Below, piece after piece: positions 25,577-35,129 of a DNA stretch of 64,000 nt. Below the pieces are notes generated by a model. It was not told where the DNA came from. It worked only from the letters and a program-made list of their open reading frames with translations, and did no database searches. Where the stretch lies: positions 734,846 through 798,845 of the forward strand of contig NZ_GL892004.1 of NCBI RefSeq assembly GCF_000213575.1, read 5' to 3'. Both the position numbers and the translations under genes were made by a program. The first letter of the stretch is position 1. Every line of letters begins with the position of its first letter. The stretch comes from Dysgonomonas mossii DSM 22836 (lineage in GTDB: Bacteria > Bacteroidota > Bacteroidia > Bacteroidales > Dysgonomonadaceae).

Positions 25577-26989
25577 TTATACTTTCTCAATAGTACTTTT
25601 TTTGCTACTCAATAGAGATATTCCCACTCCAATAACAGCAAATCCAAGCAAAAGGAAAGGCATATACCAGATAATAAAATCGATCTGTGGATGCCAGAAT
25701 GAATGCTCTTTGAATATCACATACCACGAAAGCGGGCAGATAGCAGACATGAGCGTAGAAATAACCAACGCCATGTACTTTCTTGTGTTTAGTTTGATAC
25801 CTAAGAACAAAACTATTGCATAAAAAAGTAGAATAATACCGATTAGAACCGCAAACCAAAATTCAAAACCTTTGTCAATAAAACCCCATTCGAAAGCATT
25901 ACCTCTCAGGTAATCTTTGATTACATTATTCCAAAGAAAAGATAAAGAATCGGAATCTGCAAAACGATCGCTATCCAGATCTGCACCGGACAATCCGCTC
26001 TTAAAAGATGCCCTTCTAAAGAAAGCATTTGCCAGATATTGGAATGCTGCATCATAGCTGTTTAATAAATATCTCAGCTGAATAATTAATACTCCGAACT
26101 GTATAATAATAGCTCCTGTGGCAACCAAACCAGACTTAACGGACAGTTTTATAAGATCTACGATTTTCCACTTTTCAAGAATAGCATAATAAATGATAGG
26201 AATGAAAATAGTCAGCATCGCTGTTGATATAAATTCCAGACCCGAGAAAAATAGTTTGGCTAGTACAGCTATAAATAGCCAGGTTAGAATCCTATTTACA
26301 GATACTTTTTCGGGAAAATTATGTCTTTTTTCTAAAAGTAGGAGCATCGTTAAAAAAGGAACATAAAAGTTCCATAAAGCCCACCACAATCCATTACCCC
26401 CAAACAATACAAGCCACGAAGACAAAAATGTAAATAGGAATGTGACGATAGCAGTAATAAAACCAAAATTTCTGTATATCCAACCTATGATCAGCACAAA
26501 ACACAAGGATAAGAGTATACAATTGATAAGTCTTAGTATTTGATAGTTCGTATAGTTATCGAAAGGAAGAATTTTATGAATTCCATACCAAAACAAAGCG
26601 TTTCCTCCCGAATGGCTTACATAAACACAATAATCCTTGGGTGTGTTTTCTTTTCCTACAAAATAGTTGAGTTGAGAATCTTTAAATTGGATGATGATAT
26701 GATCTCGTATTAGCAAGTCGTTTATCTGGTCGCCTTTCAAGATACTGTCTGCAACAAGAGTCTTATCATAATTTACCCCTGTAAATCCTGATGCAGCGAG
26801 GACTCCATCCTTTTGGGCTTTAGCCATTTTCCCCACAACGAGAGCCTCTACAAAAGTTTCATATCCTTGATATCTGCTTTCCGGTATTATCTTAAAAACA
26901 TTTGTGTAAAAACTTAATAAGAATAATGTAAAGCAGATAATATAAAATATGGATTGTTTTTGTTTAAGTCGCTTAAGAATGATGCTCAT
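25577..26989 (-). CDS. Polytopic membrane protein, unknown (possible GT-C-like)
   Basis: 470 residues. A first membrane helix at about 14-33 is followed by a polar stretch of about 110 residues, then some nine more helices between residues 150 and 460. The layout (one helix, large extracytoplasmic loop, then a helical bundle) resembles GT-C glycosyltransferases or O-antigen-type enzymes, but no diagnostic DD or DE pair near the first loop convinced me. It follows the two glycosyltransferase-like genes by 5 bp on the same strand, so a joint role in surface glycan assembly is inferred. Confidence 0.72.
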   Translation of the reverse strand: MSIILKRLKQKQSIFYIICFTLFLLSFYTNVFKIIPESRYQGYETFVEALVVGKMAKAQKDGVLAASGFTGVNYDKTLVADSILKGDQINDLLIRDHIIIQFKDSQLNYFVGKENTPKDYCVYVSHSGGNALFWYGIHKILPFDNYTNYQILRLINCILLSLCFVLIIGWIYRNFGFITAIVTFLFTFLSSWLVLFGGNGLWWALWNFYVPFLTMLLLLEKRHNFPEKVSVNRILTWLFIAVLAKLFFSGLEFISTAMLTIFIPIIYYAILEKWKIVDLIKLSVKSGLVATGAIIIQFGVLIIQLRYLLNSYDAAFQYLANAFFRRASFKSGLSGADLDSDRFADSDSLSFLWNNVIKDYLRGNAFEWGFIDKGFEFWFAVLIGIILLFYAIVLFLGIKLNTRKYMALVISTLMSAICPLSWYVIFKEHSFWHPQIDFIIWYMPFLLLGFAVIGVGISLLSSKKSTIEKV

Positions 26990-26994
26990 ATAAA

Positions 26995-27861
26995 TTATAT
27001 TCTGAATAAATCCTTAAAAAAATATTTAAACTTCCACCACATTCCGTATAGTTTTCGCAATTGAAAACGGCGATTGTAATGACGCATACTTTTGTAGTAA
27101 ACATTTCGGCGAGCTTGTATCGGATACTTATCTATGATAGACCAATCCATTACCCCTCCCAAAGGAATTAGTTCGTTTGTCGATACTGCCTCTATCTTAT
27201 ATTTTTTTGCTAGCATAGAATAGATGCTTTGATCGTGACGGTTCTCTTGGAATCCTGGTAGATTAGGGCTTCTTGAAGGAGCATCCGTGATAAGACTGAA
27301 ATCATCATCAATAACCTTTACCCATTCATTTACAAAGGTTGTAGATACAGGCCCCTTTTTGATGAAAATGATCCCTGCTTCATATTGGGTTGTTTGAGTT
27401 ACTTCTGTGTTGTCTCTGACTCCAAAGTAATCAAAAATGTCACCTTTAGTCCATTCATACTCGAAGCGTAATCCCTCAGGCATCCCGTTATAGTTTTTCT
27501 CAAAACTTCTGAAGCCTAACATTCCCGAAGGGCTTTTTTCTACTATGTCGTAATATTCGGCCAGTCGTTCTTTTCCATTCGGATTTAGGTAGCATCCTAC
27601 ATCTGTATAGAGTAGAATATCTCCTTCTTCCATCGTGTCGAGTGTTTTCTTTATCAAAGGTGGTTTCCAACACCAATAGCCATACCCTTTTGAGTAAGGA
27701 TACATGTATCGACCCCATTTCTTCCTGAAATCTTTACTTAGGTCTTTTTCGGTATATGTATATATTTCGTCGAATACTCCCATTGCCTCTGCATTTTGTA
27801 CAAACTGAGGAAATCCCGGAGCTAATAGTGTATTACCAAATGTGCATAATATTTTTTTCAT
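26995..27861 (-). CDS. Glycosyltransferase-like protein, copy 2
   Basis: 288 residues, cytosolic or peripheral. Features: a Rossmann-like start (MKKILCTFGNTLLAPGFPQF), the aromatic-rich GYGYWCWKPPLIKKTLDTM, then GDILLYTDVGCYLNPNG, where DVG resembles the metal-binding DxD of GT-A enzymes, and RHDQSIYSMLAKKY. The C-terminus is basic and aromatic, which suits membrane contact. About half the positions match the adjacent gene at 27876-28724, so this is a tandem duplication. I do not recognise a named family with certainty. Confidence 0.72.
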   Translation of the reverse strand: MKKILCTFGNTLLAPGFPQFVQNAEAMGVFDEIYTYTEKDLSKDFRKKWGRYMYPYSKGYGYWCWKPPLIKKTLDTMEEGDILLYTDVGCYLNPNGKERLAEYYDIVEKSPSGMLGFRSFEKNYNGMPEGLRFEYEWTKGDIFDYFGVRDNTEVTQTTQYEAGIIFIKKGPVSTTFVNEWVKVIDDDFSLITDAPSRSPNLPGFQENRHDQSIYSMLAKKYKIEAVSTNELIPLGGVMDWSIIDKYPIQARRNVYYKSMRHYNRRFQLRKLYGMWWKFKYFFKDLFRI

Positions 27862-27875
27862 GCAAGGTTGTATAA

Positions 27876-28724
27876 TTATAGTCTATCTTTGAACCAATAT
27901 TTTATTTTCCACCACCTGCGATAAAGCTTTCTCAATCTAAAACGATGTTTGTAGTGATATTTGCTTGGGTAATACTTGTCTCTGCGAGCCTGGATCGGGT
28001 ACTTTTCGAGAAGATTCCAGTCTCGTTGAAATATTTCGTTTGTAGAAATTTCTGCTATACCATATTTTTTAGCAAGGATAGAGAAAATGCTTTGATCGTG
28101 TCTGTTTTCTTTAAATCCGGGCAAGTTAGGAATTCGTGACGGTGAGTCTGTAGCAAGACTGTAATCATCGAGATATGCCTGATACCAGTCTCTCACAAAC
28201 TGCATCACAACAGGGCTTTTTTTGAAAAAAATAATAGTGGATTCAAACTGAGGAGTATGTGTATAAGCCTTATCGTTATATACACCATAATACTCAAACA
28301 GGTCGCCCTTTGTCCATTCATATTCATAATAAAGAGTTTCGGGCATGCCGTTGTAGCTCACCTCTTGGCTCTTTACCCCAAGTATTCCGGTTGGAGTTTT
28401 CTCTACAATATCATAATACTCTAAGAGTCGTTCTTTGCCTTTGGGATTAAAATAACAGCCAATATCTGAATAGAGAAGTACATCGCCGTCCTCCATTTTT
28501 TTCAATATTTTGAGGATAAAATAGGGCTTCCAACACCAATAGCCAAAACCTCTGGAGTATGGGATCAGGTATCGTCCCCATCTTTTGTAAAAGTTTGCAT
28601 CTAAATCTTTTTCACAGATAGTATATATATCATCAAAGATATCCATACTTTCAGCCATGCTTCTAAAGCGGGGAAAGCCTTCTGTTAAGTAATAGCTACC
28701 AAATGTACAGATTGCTTTTTTCAT
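27876..28724 (-). CDS. Glycosyltransferase-like protein, copy 1
   Basis: 282 residues; paralogue of the next gene, 14 bp upstream of it. Shared landmarks are MKKAICTFGSYYLTEGFPRF, GFGYWCWKPYFILKILKKM, GDVLLYSDIGCYFNPKG, EYEWTKGDLFEYYGV and RHDQSIFSILAKKYGI. I start at the ATG at 28722-28724 because it aligns with the start of the paralogue; nine further codons upstream are possible. With the following membrane protein it forms a three-gene surface-glycan-like unit downstream of the alpha-2-macroglobulin gene. Confidence 0.72.
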   Translation of the reverse strand: MKKAICTFGSYYLTEGFPRFRSMAESMDIFDDIYTICEKDLDANFYKRWGRYLIPYSRGFGYWCWKPYFILKILKKMEDGDVLLYSDIGCYFNPKGKERLLEYYDIVEKTPTGILGVKSQEVSYNGMPETLYYEYEWTKGDLFEYYGVYNDKAYTHTPQFESTIIFFKKSPVVMQFVRDWYQAYLDDYSLATDSPSRIPNLPGFKENRHDQSIFSILAKKYGIAEISTNEIFQRDWNLLEKYPIQARRDKYYPSKYHYKHRFRLRKLYRRWWKIKYWFKDRL

Positions 28725-28814
28725 TAAGTTTTGCGTTAATAATTGATACAAAAATAGGGTATTTTATTCGAAAAATACCCTATCTTATTTTGATTGTTAG
28801 TTAATTACATAACT

Positions 28815-31800
28815 TTATTGCTTTACTTCTACCCATTGTCCTGTAGTACGCCCATTTATATCAGGGCTATACATGGCAGAGCTGGCTACAGCCGGAAGAT
28901 AGAATTTACCACAATATGCAGCCTGCAATCTTACCTTGAACGACATCGAGTAACCTGTACCCAGGTTGAAGTAAGTGTACACTCTGTCATCTCTGATGTC
29001 TTGGTAGTTATATGCACCGGCTGTTCTTGTATCAGCTTCGTTGAACAAGCGATTGTTGAATATTTCCCATCCGGAGGCAAATATCTGATCGAGCGTCATA
29101 TCAGTAAGATACTGTCCCGAAATGTTTTGAACAATCACATTTGCATAGAATTCTGTCCCTTGTCGTAGAGAAGAAACATCCAGTTCTTTTCCGTTTTCAT
29201 CTATATATTTTACATGTAGTTTTACTCCGTTCGCTTCGGCAGGGTTTTTGTCTGTCAGAGGTTGTGTTTTGCCTAACAGGCGGACAAATATATCACCCTG
29301 TCCCTTATTCTTAATCGATAAGTTTACCTTATCGTGAGGTTTTATATTTACTTCTTGGAAAACATCGCCCGAGTTACTTACTTTTTGAGGAACTCCATTC
29401 AACGACCATTCGTATGAAATAACACCTTTACCCATTTTTTCAGCTAGTCTAGACATGGCTATCAATCCATAAGCCGCTGTTTGAGTTGTTATATAACTTC
29501 CACTCAGGTATTCAGATACTTTAAATGAGAGTTTTAGCGCTTTTTGTGTCTGACCTAACAACAGGTATGTCTCCATTATCATAGCCATATCGCGCTGAGA
29601 ACTACCAAACGTGTTGTTACTGAATGCATAATGTTCTACCTGATCGCTGGCATTGTTTGTCAGTTGCAGTGCCGCATCTTTCTTCCCTGCTAAGGCATAG
29701 GCCGCAGCCAACCTCCAACGAGCCTGTACCGATAGACCTTGCATTTCTTTCAATCGGTTCATCGCTCCCAGTTCTGGGTCTCCGGCAAGAGCCAAGGTGT
29801 ATAAACGGTATGCTTGCTGCAAGTCACTCATCGAGTAAGTATAATAAGAACTATAAAGGTTACCCTTATTCCATGTTTGAGCTGCTTTTTTCTGGAACTG
29901 CTTCCATTTATTGATTACAGATGTTGGAACTTCCCATCCGGCTTTCTGTGCTTCCAGTAAGAAGTGTCCGGCATAACTGCTTACCCATTCATCCGGATAG
30001 CGATTGCCCGGCCAGTAAACAATACCACCGTCGCCAAGCTGTCGTGAAACGATTGTCTGAATAGCTCCTTTTACATTATCTGTTACTATAACTTCTTTTT
30101 CTTTCTCGGTAAGAGGTCTGAATTTTTCTAAGAATAACAGAGGGAATCCTTTTGATGTCACTTGCTCGGTACATCCGTGAGGATAGTAGCGCAAATAAGT
30201 TAATGTGTTATTCAGATTCACTCCCGGCATACGTGATACTTCAAGTTTTGCCCAGTCTTCAGCTTTTATATCTTCGAATGATATGGCTAGATGTGCCGTA
30301 TCGTTTGGAGAAACAAGAGCGTGAGAACTTAACAGCACATTCGGGTTCGGATTGCGAATCTCAATATCAATTGTTTCTGTAGCAGATTCTCCTCCTCCCG
30401 TCGCTTTAATCACAACTTTCTCATAGCCTGTTTTCTTTCCGACTTTCACTTTAAAGTAAACCATCTTGTCGCCTACATTCGTAAATGATACAGATTTAGA
30501 AGTTCCTTCTGTAAATTGGAATATACCCTTCGATTCTACTGTCAGATTTACAGTTTTCACTTTTTTATCCATCGCAAATACATTTACAGGAAGCAAGAAC
30601 TCTTCGTCAGGACCTGCTACACGTGGTAATGTAGATAATATCATCAGTGGATTTCTTACAGGAACAGTTTTCTCTCCACTTCCGTAAGCCCCTTTTTTAT
30701 TTCCGGCAACAACCATTACACGTACTGATCCGAAATAAGATGGAAGTTTGATTTTGTGTGTATCCGTTTTACCTCCGCTTATTGTAAATGGCCCCATGTA
30801 TTTTACTACAGGTTTAAATCGGCTCATAACATTGTTAGCTGGCTTCAAAGCTTCGTCACCCCCAATGCTCAATAGAGGACCAAGCTTACCTGTTTGTGCG
30901 CCTACTACCATGTCGAACATATCCCATGTGCGTACACCCAGAGCCTGACGGGCATAGAAATCAGCCCATGCATTCGGTGTTTTGAATGATGTGAGGTCTA
31001 ACAAACCTTCATCTACAATGGCGAGGGTATAAGTCATATCCTTCTTGTTCTTTTCGGATATCGAAACACTGAATTCCTTTTCCGGACGAAGTTCATCCGG
31101 CATCGTAATGACAGGATTCAGTTCCGTTTCTTTATTTTCTACATTGATGTTCAAGATACCATACATGCGGATAGGCAGATCATTGTCTGTTTGCGCATGC
31201 GGTTGTAACTGGCTGGCGGCAATGTAGAAGTTAGGTGTCATTTCTTCCGTCACCTTGAAGGTGTGCTTGGTATCTTCTGTAGCACTTGTTTTTACCCATT
31301 CGCGCGAAATGATACGTGAGCCATCCTCTATGGTAATCAGGGTACGACCCTTTGAACTTTTTGGTAAAATTACGGTAACAGTTTCTCCAACTTTGTAAGA
31401 CTGCTTGTCTGTAGAGAACGAAAGCATTGTTAATCCGCTTGGGTCATCTTTCTCTGAGCGTCCTCTCCACGATGGCCAATCCACATAGAATACTCTACCT
31501 GTGATATGTCCGCTCTGTTCATCTTTTACCATGATGAGATAACGTCCCCAATCCGGATAGTTTACACGAAACTTGGCTTTCGCTTTTCCTGCCGAAGTTG
31601 AAATATTTTCATTTAATAAGACTTCGGTCGATGTATTATTCACATAAGAAGCCAAATTGTCATTGGTATTCCACCACCAAGACCATTTCAATTTATAAAT
31701 CTTTACATTTACATTTGAGCGGTTGATTGGTTTCCCTTCGGGGCTGAGTGTAACAATATCAAACATATTGTCCTTGTCTGTCTCCAACCAGCCGTAATCG

Positions 31801-34382
31801 CTGCTTGTTGGGGCTTTAACTCCTACATATGACGAATATGGAGAGTAAGCAGCAGTTTGAGTATATATACTGGCATCTCCTCCCGACTCAAATACTCGGG
31901 AAACGATATTTGCTCTCAACATTCCCGGTGCACTGGATGCCTGAGGCAGGCTTGTTCTCACTGTTGCATTTCCTTCGGCATCAAGTTTTCCATCAAAAAC
32001 TGTATAGGTATCCGAAGCAAAGTTCGACGTTGGGTTGTTGAACGTATACGTTTCGTATCCTTTGAATGGATTGGATGCTTTACTTAATGTCATTTCCACT
32101 TTTGCAGCTAGGTTTGCCGCCGGAGCACCATGTAGCCATTGCGAAGACAACGGCGCAGAAAATGTGCCGCTTCCTGCGTTTATCATTTCACCTGCATCAA
32201 GTCGTACTTTTAAACGGTTCGGCTTAACGGTTTCTATTTTCAATGTCTTCGAGAATGTTACTCCTCCCACCTTTACACGCGCCCTCCAATTGCCCGTAAT
32301 AGCATTCGGATCGGTAGCCATACGGAAAGCATAGAATCCATCTTTACCCGTAGTGGATACATAACGTTGAGCCATTTGCCCGCGTGGGGTATATAGCTCG
32401 AGTGAAACAGGATGGTCTTTTGGTAATGTCTGATTCCTATCTTCGAGAATGAAGGTGACAAATATAGAATCGCCCGGACGCCACACGCCTCGCTCTCCAT
32501 AGATATACCCTTTCAGTCCTTTTTGTATCTCTTGTCCGCTAACATCAAAGTTGCTAAGCGATAAGGAAAGATTTGAAGTAACCTTCAGATAACCTTTTTC
32601 TTTGCCATGCGATGCGATAACTGCAAACGGAACACCTCCCTTGTATTCTATTTCTGTAAAGCCGTCTCCATCCGTTTTGCCTGTGCCAATGCGTTGCATC
32701 TGATAGTTGTAAATATCAACGGTTGCACCCGAAATAGGGTTTGTAGTTAGTATATCTGTAAGGGCTACCGTCATTTTCTTTTCGGAACCCATTTTTGCTG
32801 TGATACCAATGTTGGATGCTAATACAACGACCTCTGATGTTTTGTTCATGTAATATGTCGGGTCGCAAGGGTTATTTCTTTCTTGCCAGTTATATTCATC
32901 CCAATCCCATTCGTCGGAGTAGTAGTAATATCCCGGATTATCCCATTGCTTTTCGTCTTCTTCGTCCATTTCATTGTCGAAACGTTGCAATGCCGCATCT
33001 TTCGGTATCTGAGGAATCATACCGTCGCAAGGATAAAGAGAGTATTCTTTTTTCATGGTGAATTCCACTTTATACACAGCCCCCGGATCTTGCTTAATTA
33101 GTTTTGCCATATCCAGAGAGAATGTATTCCATTCATCCAGTTTCATCGTAGGGTCTTCATCCAAGCGGATACGTTTTTTTAGAACCAGACGACCGAAACG
33201 TTTTAGCTCGTTGCTTCCTCCAAAATCATTCGATTGTAGATAACCCAGTATATTGTTTTCGTATATTTTAATAACTTTTACATCCACTGCCCAAAGGTTG
33301 ACAGCCTTGAATGGAATGATCAGATTATCCGAATTTGGTAGTATATTACCTGCATTCGGTACTTCTATTTCGGGTTTGTTCTTTTCGAAATTTACACTGA
33401 ACGTATAATCTTTATCAAGAGTCTTGTTTTGTGAGTTTCTCAGCTCTTTGAATATTTTCAGATCAGTACTTGTTCCTCTTGTCGTTTTATCAAGATAGAG
33501 TTTCATTATATTTTTCTGAATATCGAAAGAAAAACTTTCTATAATACCCGGTTTTATCAGTCCCTGTATATTCTGATTGAGAGATAGAGGATCACTGAAA
33601 GTAATGCGAACGCATTCTTGCGGAGAATATTCCATTGATACGTCTAATACCTTAAAATCGGAGATTGCAGGGATAATGATTTTTTGCTCATCATCTCTTT
33701 TTGCATTTATGGCACTCCCCTTTATGCTCAATGTATATTCTATTTCTTTTGTACCTCTGTAGAGGCTGTCTATCGTTAGATTGTATCTACCTTTTATTTC
33801 GCTTGGAGTAATCTTTATTTTAGCATCTTTAGATTTATCTCCGCCCGATAAAGAGAACATACTTTTTACATCGTCTGTATTGGCCTCATCGGCTAAAAGA
33901 ATTTCGCCTTGTACAGTGTTCCACACAAGGTCATTATCTTTCATTTGAGTATAAGAACGTAGGTTTACGTTGAAGTTTTGTTCGGGCACACGGAAAAAAA
34001 AGTAGAACTCTTTGAAGTCGCTATCTACTTTCAGAACCTTGTCGAGTTTGAACCAAGCATCATATTCTGTCCCTTGTTTCAACTCACCCGAATCAGGTAC
34101 AAATTTGATAGTACGTGTACTGGTCCAGTAAGCTTTACCTTTTATCGATGGTGAAAATTCAAATAGCTCCTGCTCAATTTCTTTATTGAGTTCGGCTGTC
34201 GGAATATCTTGTGTAAGTTCGATTTGGATCTCGGAAGATGAAGATATTTTCCCATAGGTAAAGGCTGCAATATATTTTGCAAACTCGGAGTTGATCTCTT
34301 TACTGCCACTTTTTTTACATGAATTTAGACTAAAAAGACATGAAATGACGATCAGACTAAGGGTGAATAAGTATTTTTTCAT
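28815..34382 (-). CDS. Alpha-2-macroglobulin-family lipoprotein with thioester
   Basis: 1855 residues, the largest gene here. The N-terminus MKKYLFTLSLIVISCLFSLN ends in a lipobox (SLNSC, Cys22). Many beta-sandwich MG domains follow, with an Asp/Glu/Tyr/Trp-rich insertion around 480-505. The thioester motif GCTEQ is intact (Cys1404, Gln1407), followed by the helical thioester-domain (SYAGHFLLEAQKAGW, LQQAYRLYTLALAGD) and a C-terminal beta domain. Bacterial family members trap proteases by covalent thioester bonding and often work with the peptidoglycan synthase PbpC. No pbpC is in this window. Confidence 0.95.
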   Translation of the reverse strand: MKKYLFTLSLIVISCLFSLNSCKKSGSKEINSEFAKYIAAFTYGKISSSSEIQIELTQDIPTAELNKEIEQELFEFSPSIKGKAYWTSTRTIKFVPDSGELKQGTEYDAWFKLDKVLKVDSDFKEFYFFFRVPEQNFNVNLRSYTQMKDNDLVWNTVQGEILLADEANTDDVKSMFSLSGGDKSKDAKIKITPSEIKGRYNLTIDSLYRGTKEIEYTLSIKGSAINAKRDDEQKIIIPAISDFKVLDVSMEYSPQECVRITFSDPLSLNQNIQGLIKPGIIESFSFDIQKNIMKLYLDKTTRGTSTDLKIFKELRNSQNKTLDKDYTFSVNFEKNKPEIEVPNAGNILPNSDNLIIPFKAVNLWAVDVKVIKIYENNILGYLQSNDFGGSNELKRFGRLVLKKRIRLDEDPTMKLDEWNTFSLDMAKLIKQDPGAVYKVEFTMKKEYSLYPCDGMIPQIPKDAALQRFDNEMDEEDEKQWDNPGYYYYSDEWDWDEYNWQERNNPCDPTYYMNKTSEVVVLASNIGITAKMGSEKKMTVALTDILTTNPISGATVDIYNYQMQRIGTGKTDGDGFTEIEYKGGVPFAVIASHGKEKGYLKVTSNLSLSLSNFDVSGQEIQKGLKGYIYGERGVWRPGDSIFVTFILEDRNQTLPKDHPVSLELYTPRGQMAQRYVSTTGKDGFYAFRMATDPNAITGNWRARVKVGGVTFSKTLKIETVKPNRLKVRLDAGEMINAGSGTFSAPLSSQWLHGAPAANLAAKVEMTLSKASNPFKGYETYTFNNPTSNFASDTYTVFDGKLDAEGNATVRTSLPQASSAPGMLRANIVSRVFESGGDASIYTQTAAYSPYSSYVGVKAPTSSDYGWLETDKDNMFDIVTLSPEGKPINRSNVNVKIYKLKWSWWWNTNDNLASYVNNTSTEVLLNENISTSAGKAKAKFRVNYPDWGRYLIMVKDEQSGHITGRVFYVDWPSWRGRSEKDDPSGLTMLSFSTDKQSYKVGETVTVILPKSSKGRTLITIEDGSRIISREWVKTSATEDTKHTFKVTEEMTPNFYIAASQLQPHAQTDNDLPIRMYGILNINVENKETELNPVITMPDELRPEKEFSVSISEKNKKDMTYTLAIVDEGLLDLTSFKTPNAWADFYARQALGVRTWDMFDMVVGAQTGKLGPLLSIGGDEALKPANNVMSRFKPVVKYMGPFTISGGKTDTHKIKLPSYFGSVRVMVVAGNKKGAYGSGEKTVPVRNPLMILSTLPRVAGPDEEFLLPVNVFAMDKKVKTVNLTVESKGIFQFTEGTSKSVSFTNVGDKMVYFKVKVGKKTGYEKVVIKATGGGESATETIDIEIRNPNPNVLLSSHALVSPNDTAHLAISFEDIKAEDWAKLEVSRMPGVNLNNTLTYLRYYPHGCTEQVTSKGFPLLFLEKFRPLTEKEKEVIVTDNVKGAIQTIVSRQLGDGGIVYWPGNRYPDEWVSSYAGHFLLEAQKAGWEVPTSVINKWKQFQKKAAQTWNKGNLYSSYYTYSMSDLQQAYRLYTLALAGDPELGAMNRLKEMQGLSVQARWRLAAAYALAGKKDAALQLTNNASDQVEHYAFSNNTFGSSQRDMAMIMETYLLLGQTQKALKLSFKVSEYLSGSYITTQTAAYGLIAMSRLAEKMGKGVISYEWSLNGVPQKVSNSGDVFQEVNIKPHDKVNLSIKNKGQGDIFVRLLGKTQPLTDKNPAEANGVKLHVKYIDENGKELDVSSLRQGTEFYANVIVQNISGQYLTDMTLDQIFASGWEIFNNRLFNEADTRTAGAYNYQDIRDDRVYTYFNLGTGYSMSFKVRLQAAYCGKFYLPAVASSAMYSPDINGRTTGQWVEVKQ

Positions 34383-34415
34383 AAATTGTGTTATTGATGC
34401 AAGTTAGTATAAGTA

Positions 34416-34423
34416 CAAATATA
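34416..34423 (-). promoter_or_regulatory. Promoter -7 element of alpha-2-macroglobulin gene
   Basis: Minus strand TATATTTG, full consensus, 33 bp before the start codon. No -33 TTTG is seen. Confidence 0.55.
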
Positions 34424-34550
34424 TGAGAATATTTTCGATAAAGAGATTGATTGTATTTACTTTTTATAAAACACATATAAATTGTTTGCTTTGTAAAGAT
34501 TCTGTTTTCTAGTGCTTTATGTATTTCTTTCAAAAAAACAGGAAAAAGTT

Positions 34551-34576
34551 GTAACTATATTCTTGGGATTATCGTC
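34551..34576 (+). promoter_or_regulatory. ECF-sigma-like promoter of DUF3836 gene 1
   Basis: GTAAC (34551-34555), 17-bp spacer, CGTC (34573-34576). AAC-type -35 and CGT-type -10 elements are the hallmark of extracytoplasmic-function sigma factors. The same elements and spacing occur before the second DUF3836 gene. A shared AGCGCTTTT lies 11 bp further on, at 34588-34596. Confidence 0.65.
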
Positions 34577-34643
34577 TTATGTATAGAAGCGCTTTTCAAA
34601 TAATTGGTAAAAAGATTAAGAAATATTTAAAGTAAATACAGTC

Positions 34644-35069
34644 ATGAGAACAACAATATTAACATCACTTTTAGTCGTATTATTATCTGTAGCAAATGCA
34701 TATGCAGGGAGTCCTAAAACCAGAGTTTATAGCAATAATGACGACAAAACGAAAGAGTACGTAACAGTAGATAAAGAAACCTCGAAGGCGTTGGACAAAA
34801 CAGTATACAAATATAGTACTGATGGTTCTTTACAAGAAAGAGTACTTTACAAATGGGTAGATAAAGAAGGTTGGGTAGGAGTTCAGAAGTACAGTTATGA
34901 ATATAACAATAAAGGACAAGTGGTAGATATTGCTTATACAACATGGGATCAGGGTATATCTACATGGTCGTTACAGTCTCAACACTTGCAACACATATAT
35001 GATGCACAGGGTGAACTGTTGGCAGTAGTGCAGGTGAATGCAAAAGATAATCTGACAGCAATAAAATAG
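34644..35069 (+). CDS. Secreted DUF3836 protein, copy 1
   Basis: 141 residues with a Sec signal peptide (MRTTILTSLLVVLLSVANAYA, cleavage before GSPKTRVY). The mature part has short beta repeats of the YD/RHS-like style typical of DUF3836: VYKYSTDGSLQERVLYKW, WVGVQKYSYEYNNKGQVV, TWSLQSQHLQHIYDAQGELL. Function unknown. A paralogue lies 24 kb away (58960-59409), and both carry the same ECF-like promoter, so they probably belong to one envelope-stress or colonisation regulon. Confidence 0.88.
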   Translation: MRTTILTSLLVVLLSVANAYAGSPKTRVYSNNDDKTKEYVTVDKETSKALDKTVYKYSTDGSLQERVLYKWVDKEGWVGVQKYSYEYNNKGQVVDIAYTTWDQGISTWSLQSQHLQHIYDAQGELLAVVQVNAKDNLTAIK

Positions 35070-35097
35070 AACTTATATTTATCAACACGGTATTGTG

Positions 35098-35129
35098 ATC
35101 CTGCTTCTCGAAAAGAGGCAGGATTTTTT
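35098..35129 (+). terminator. Terminator after DUF3836 gene 1
   Basis: Stem ATCCTGCTTCT / AGAGGCAGGAT (one G-U), 5-nt loop, then six T residues. Its T-tract overlaps the stop of the convergent ZIP gene. Confidence 0.9.
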
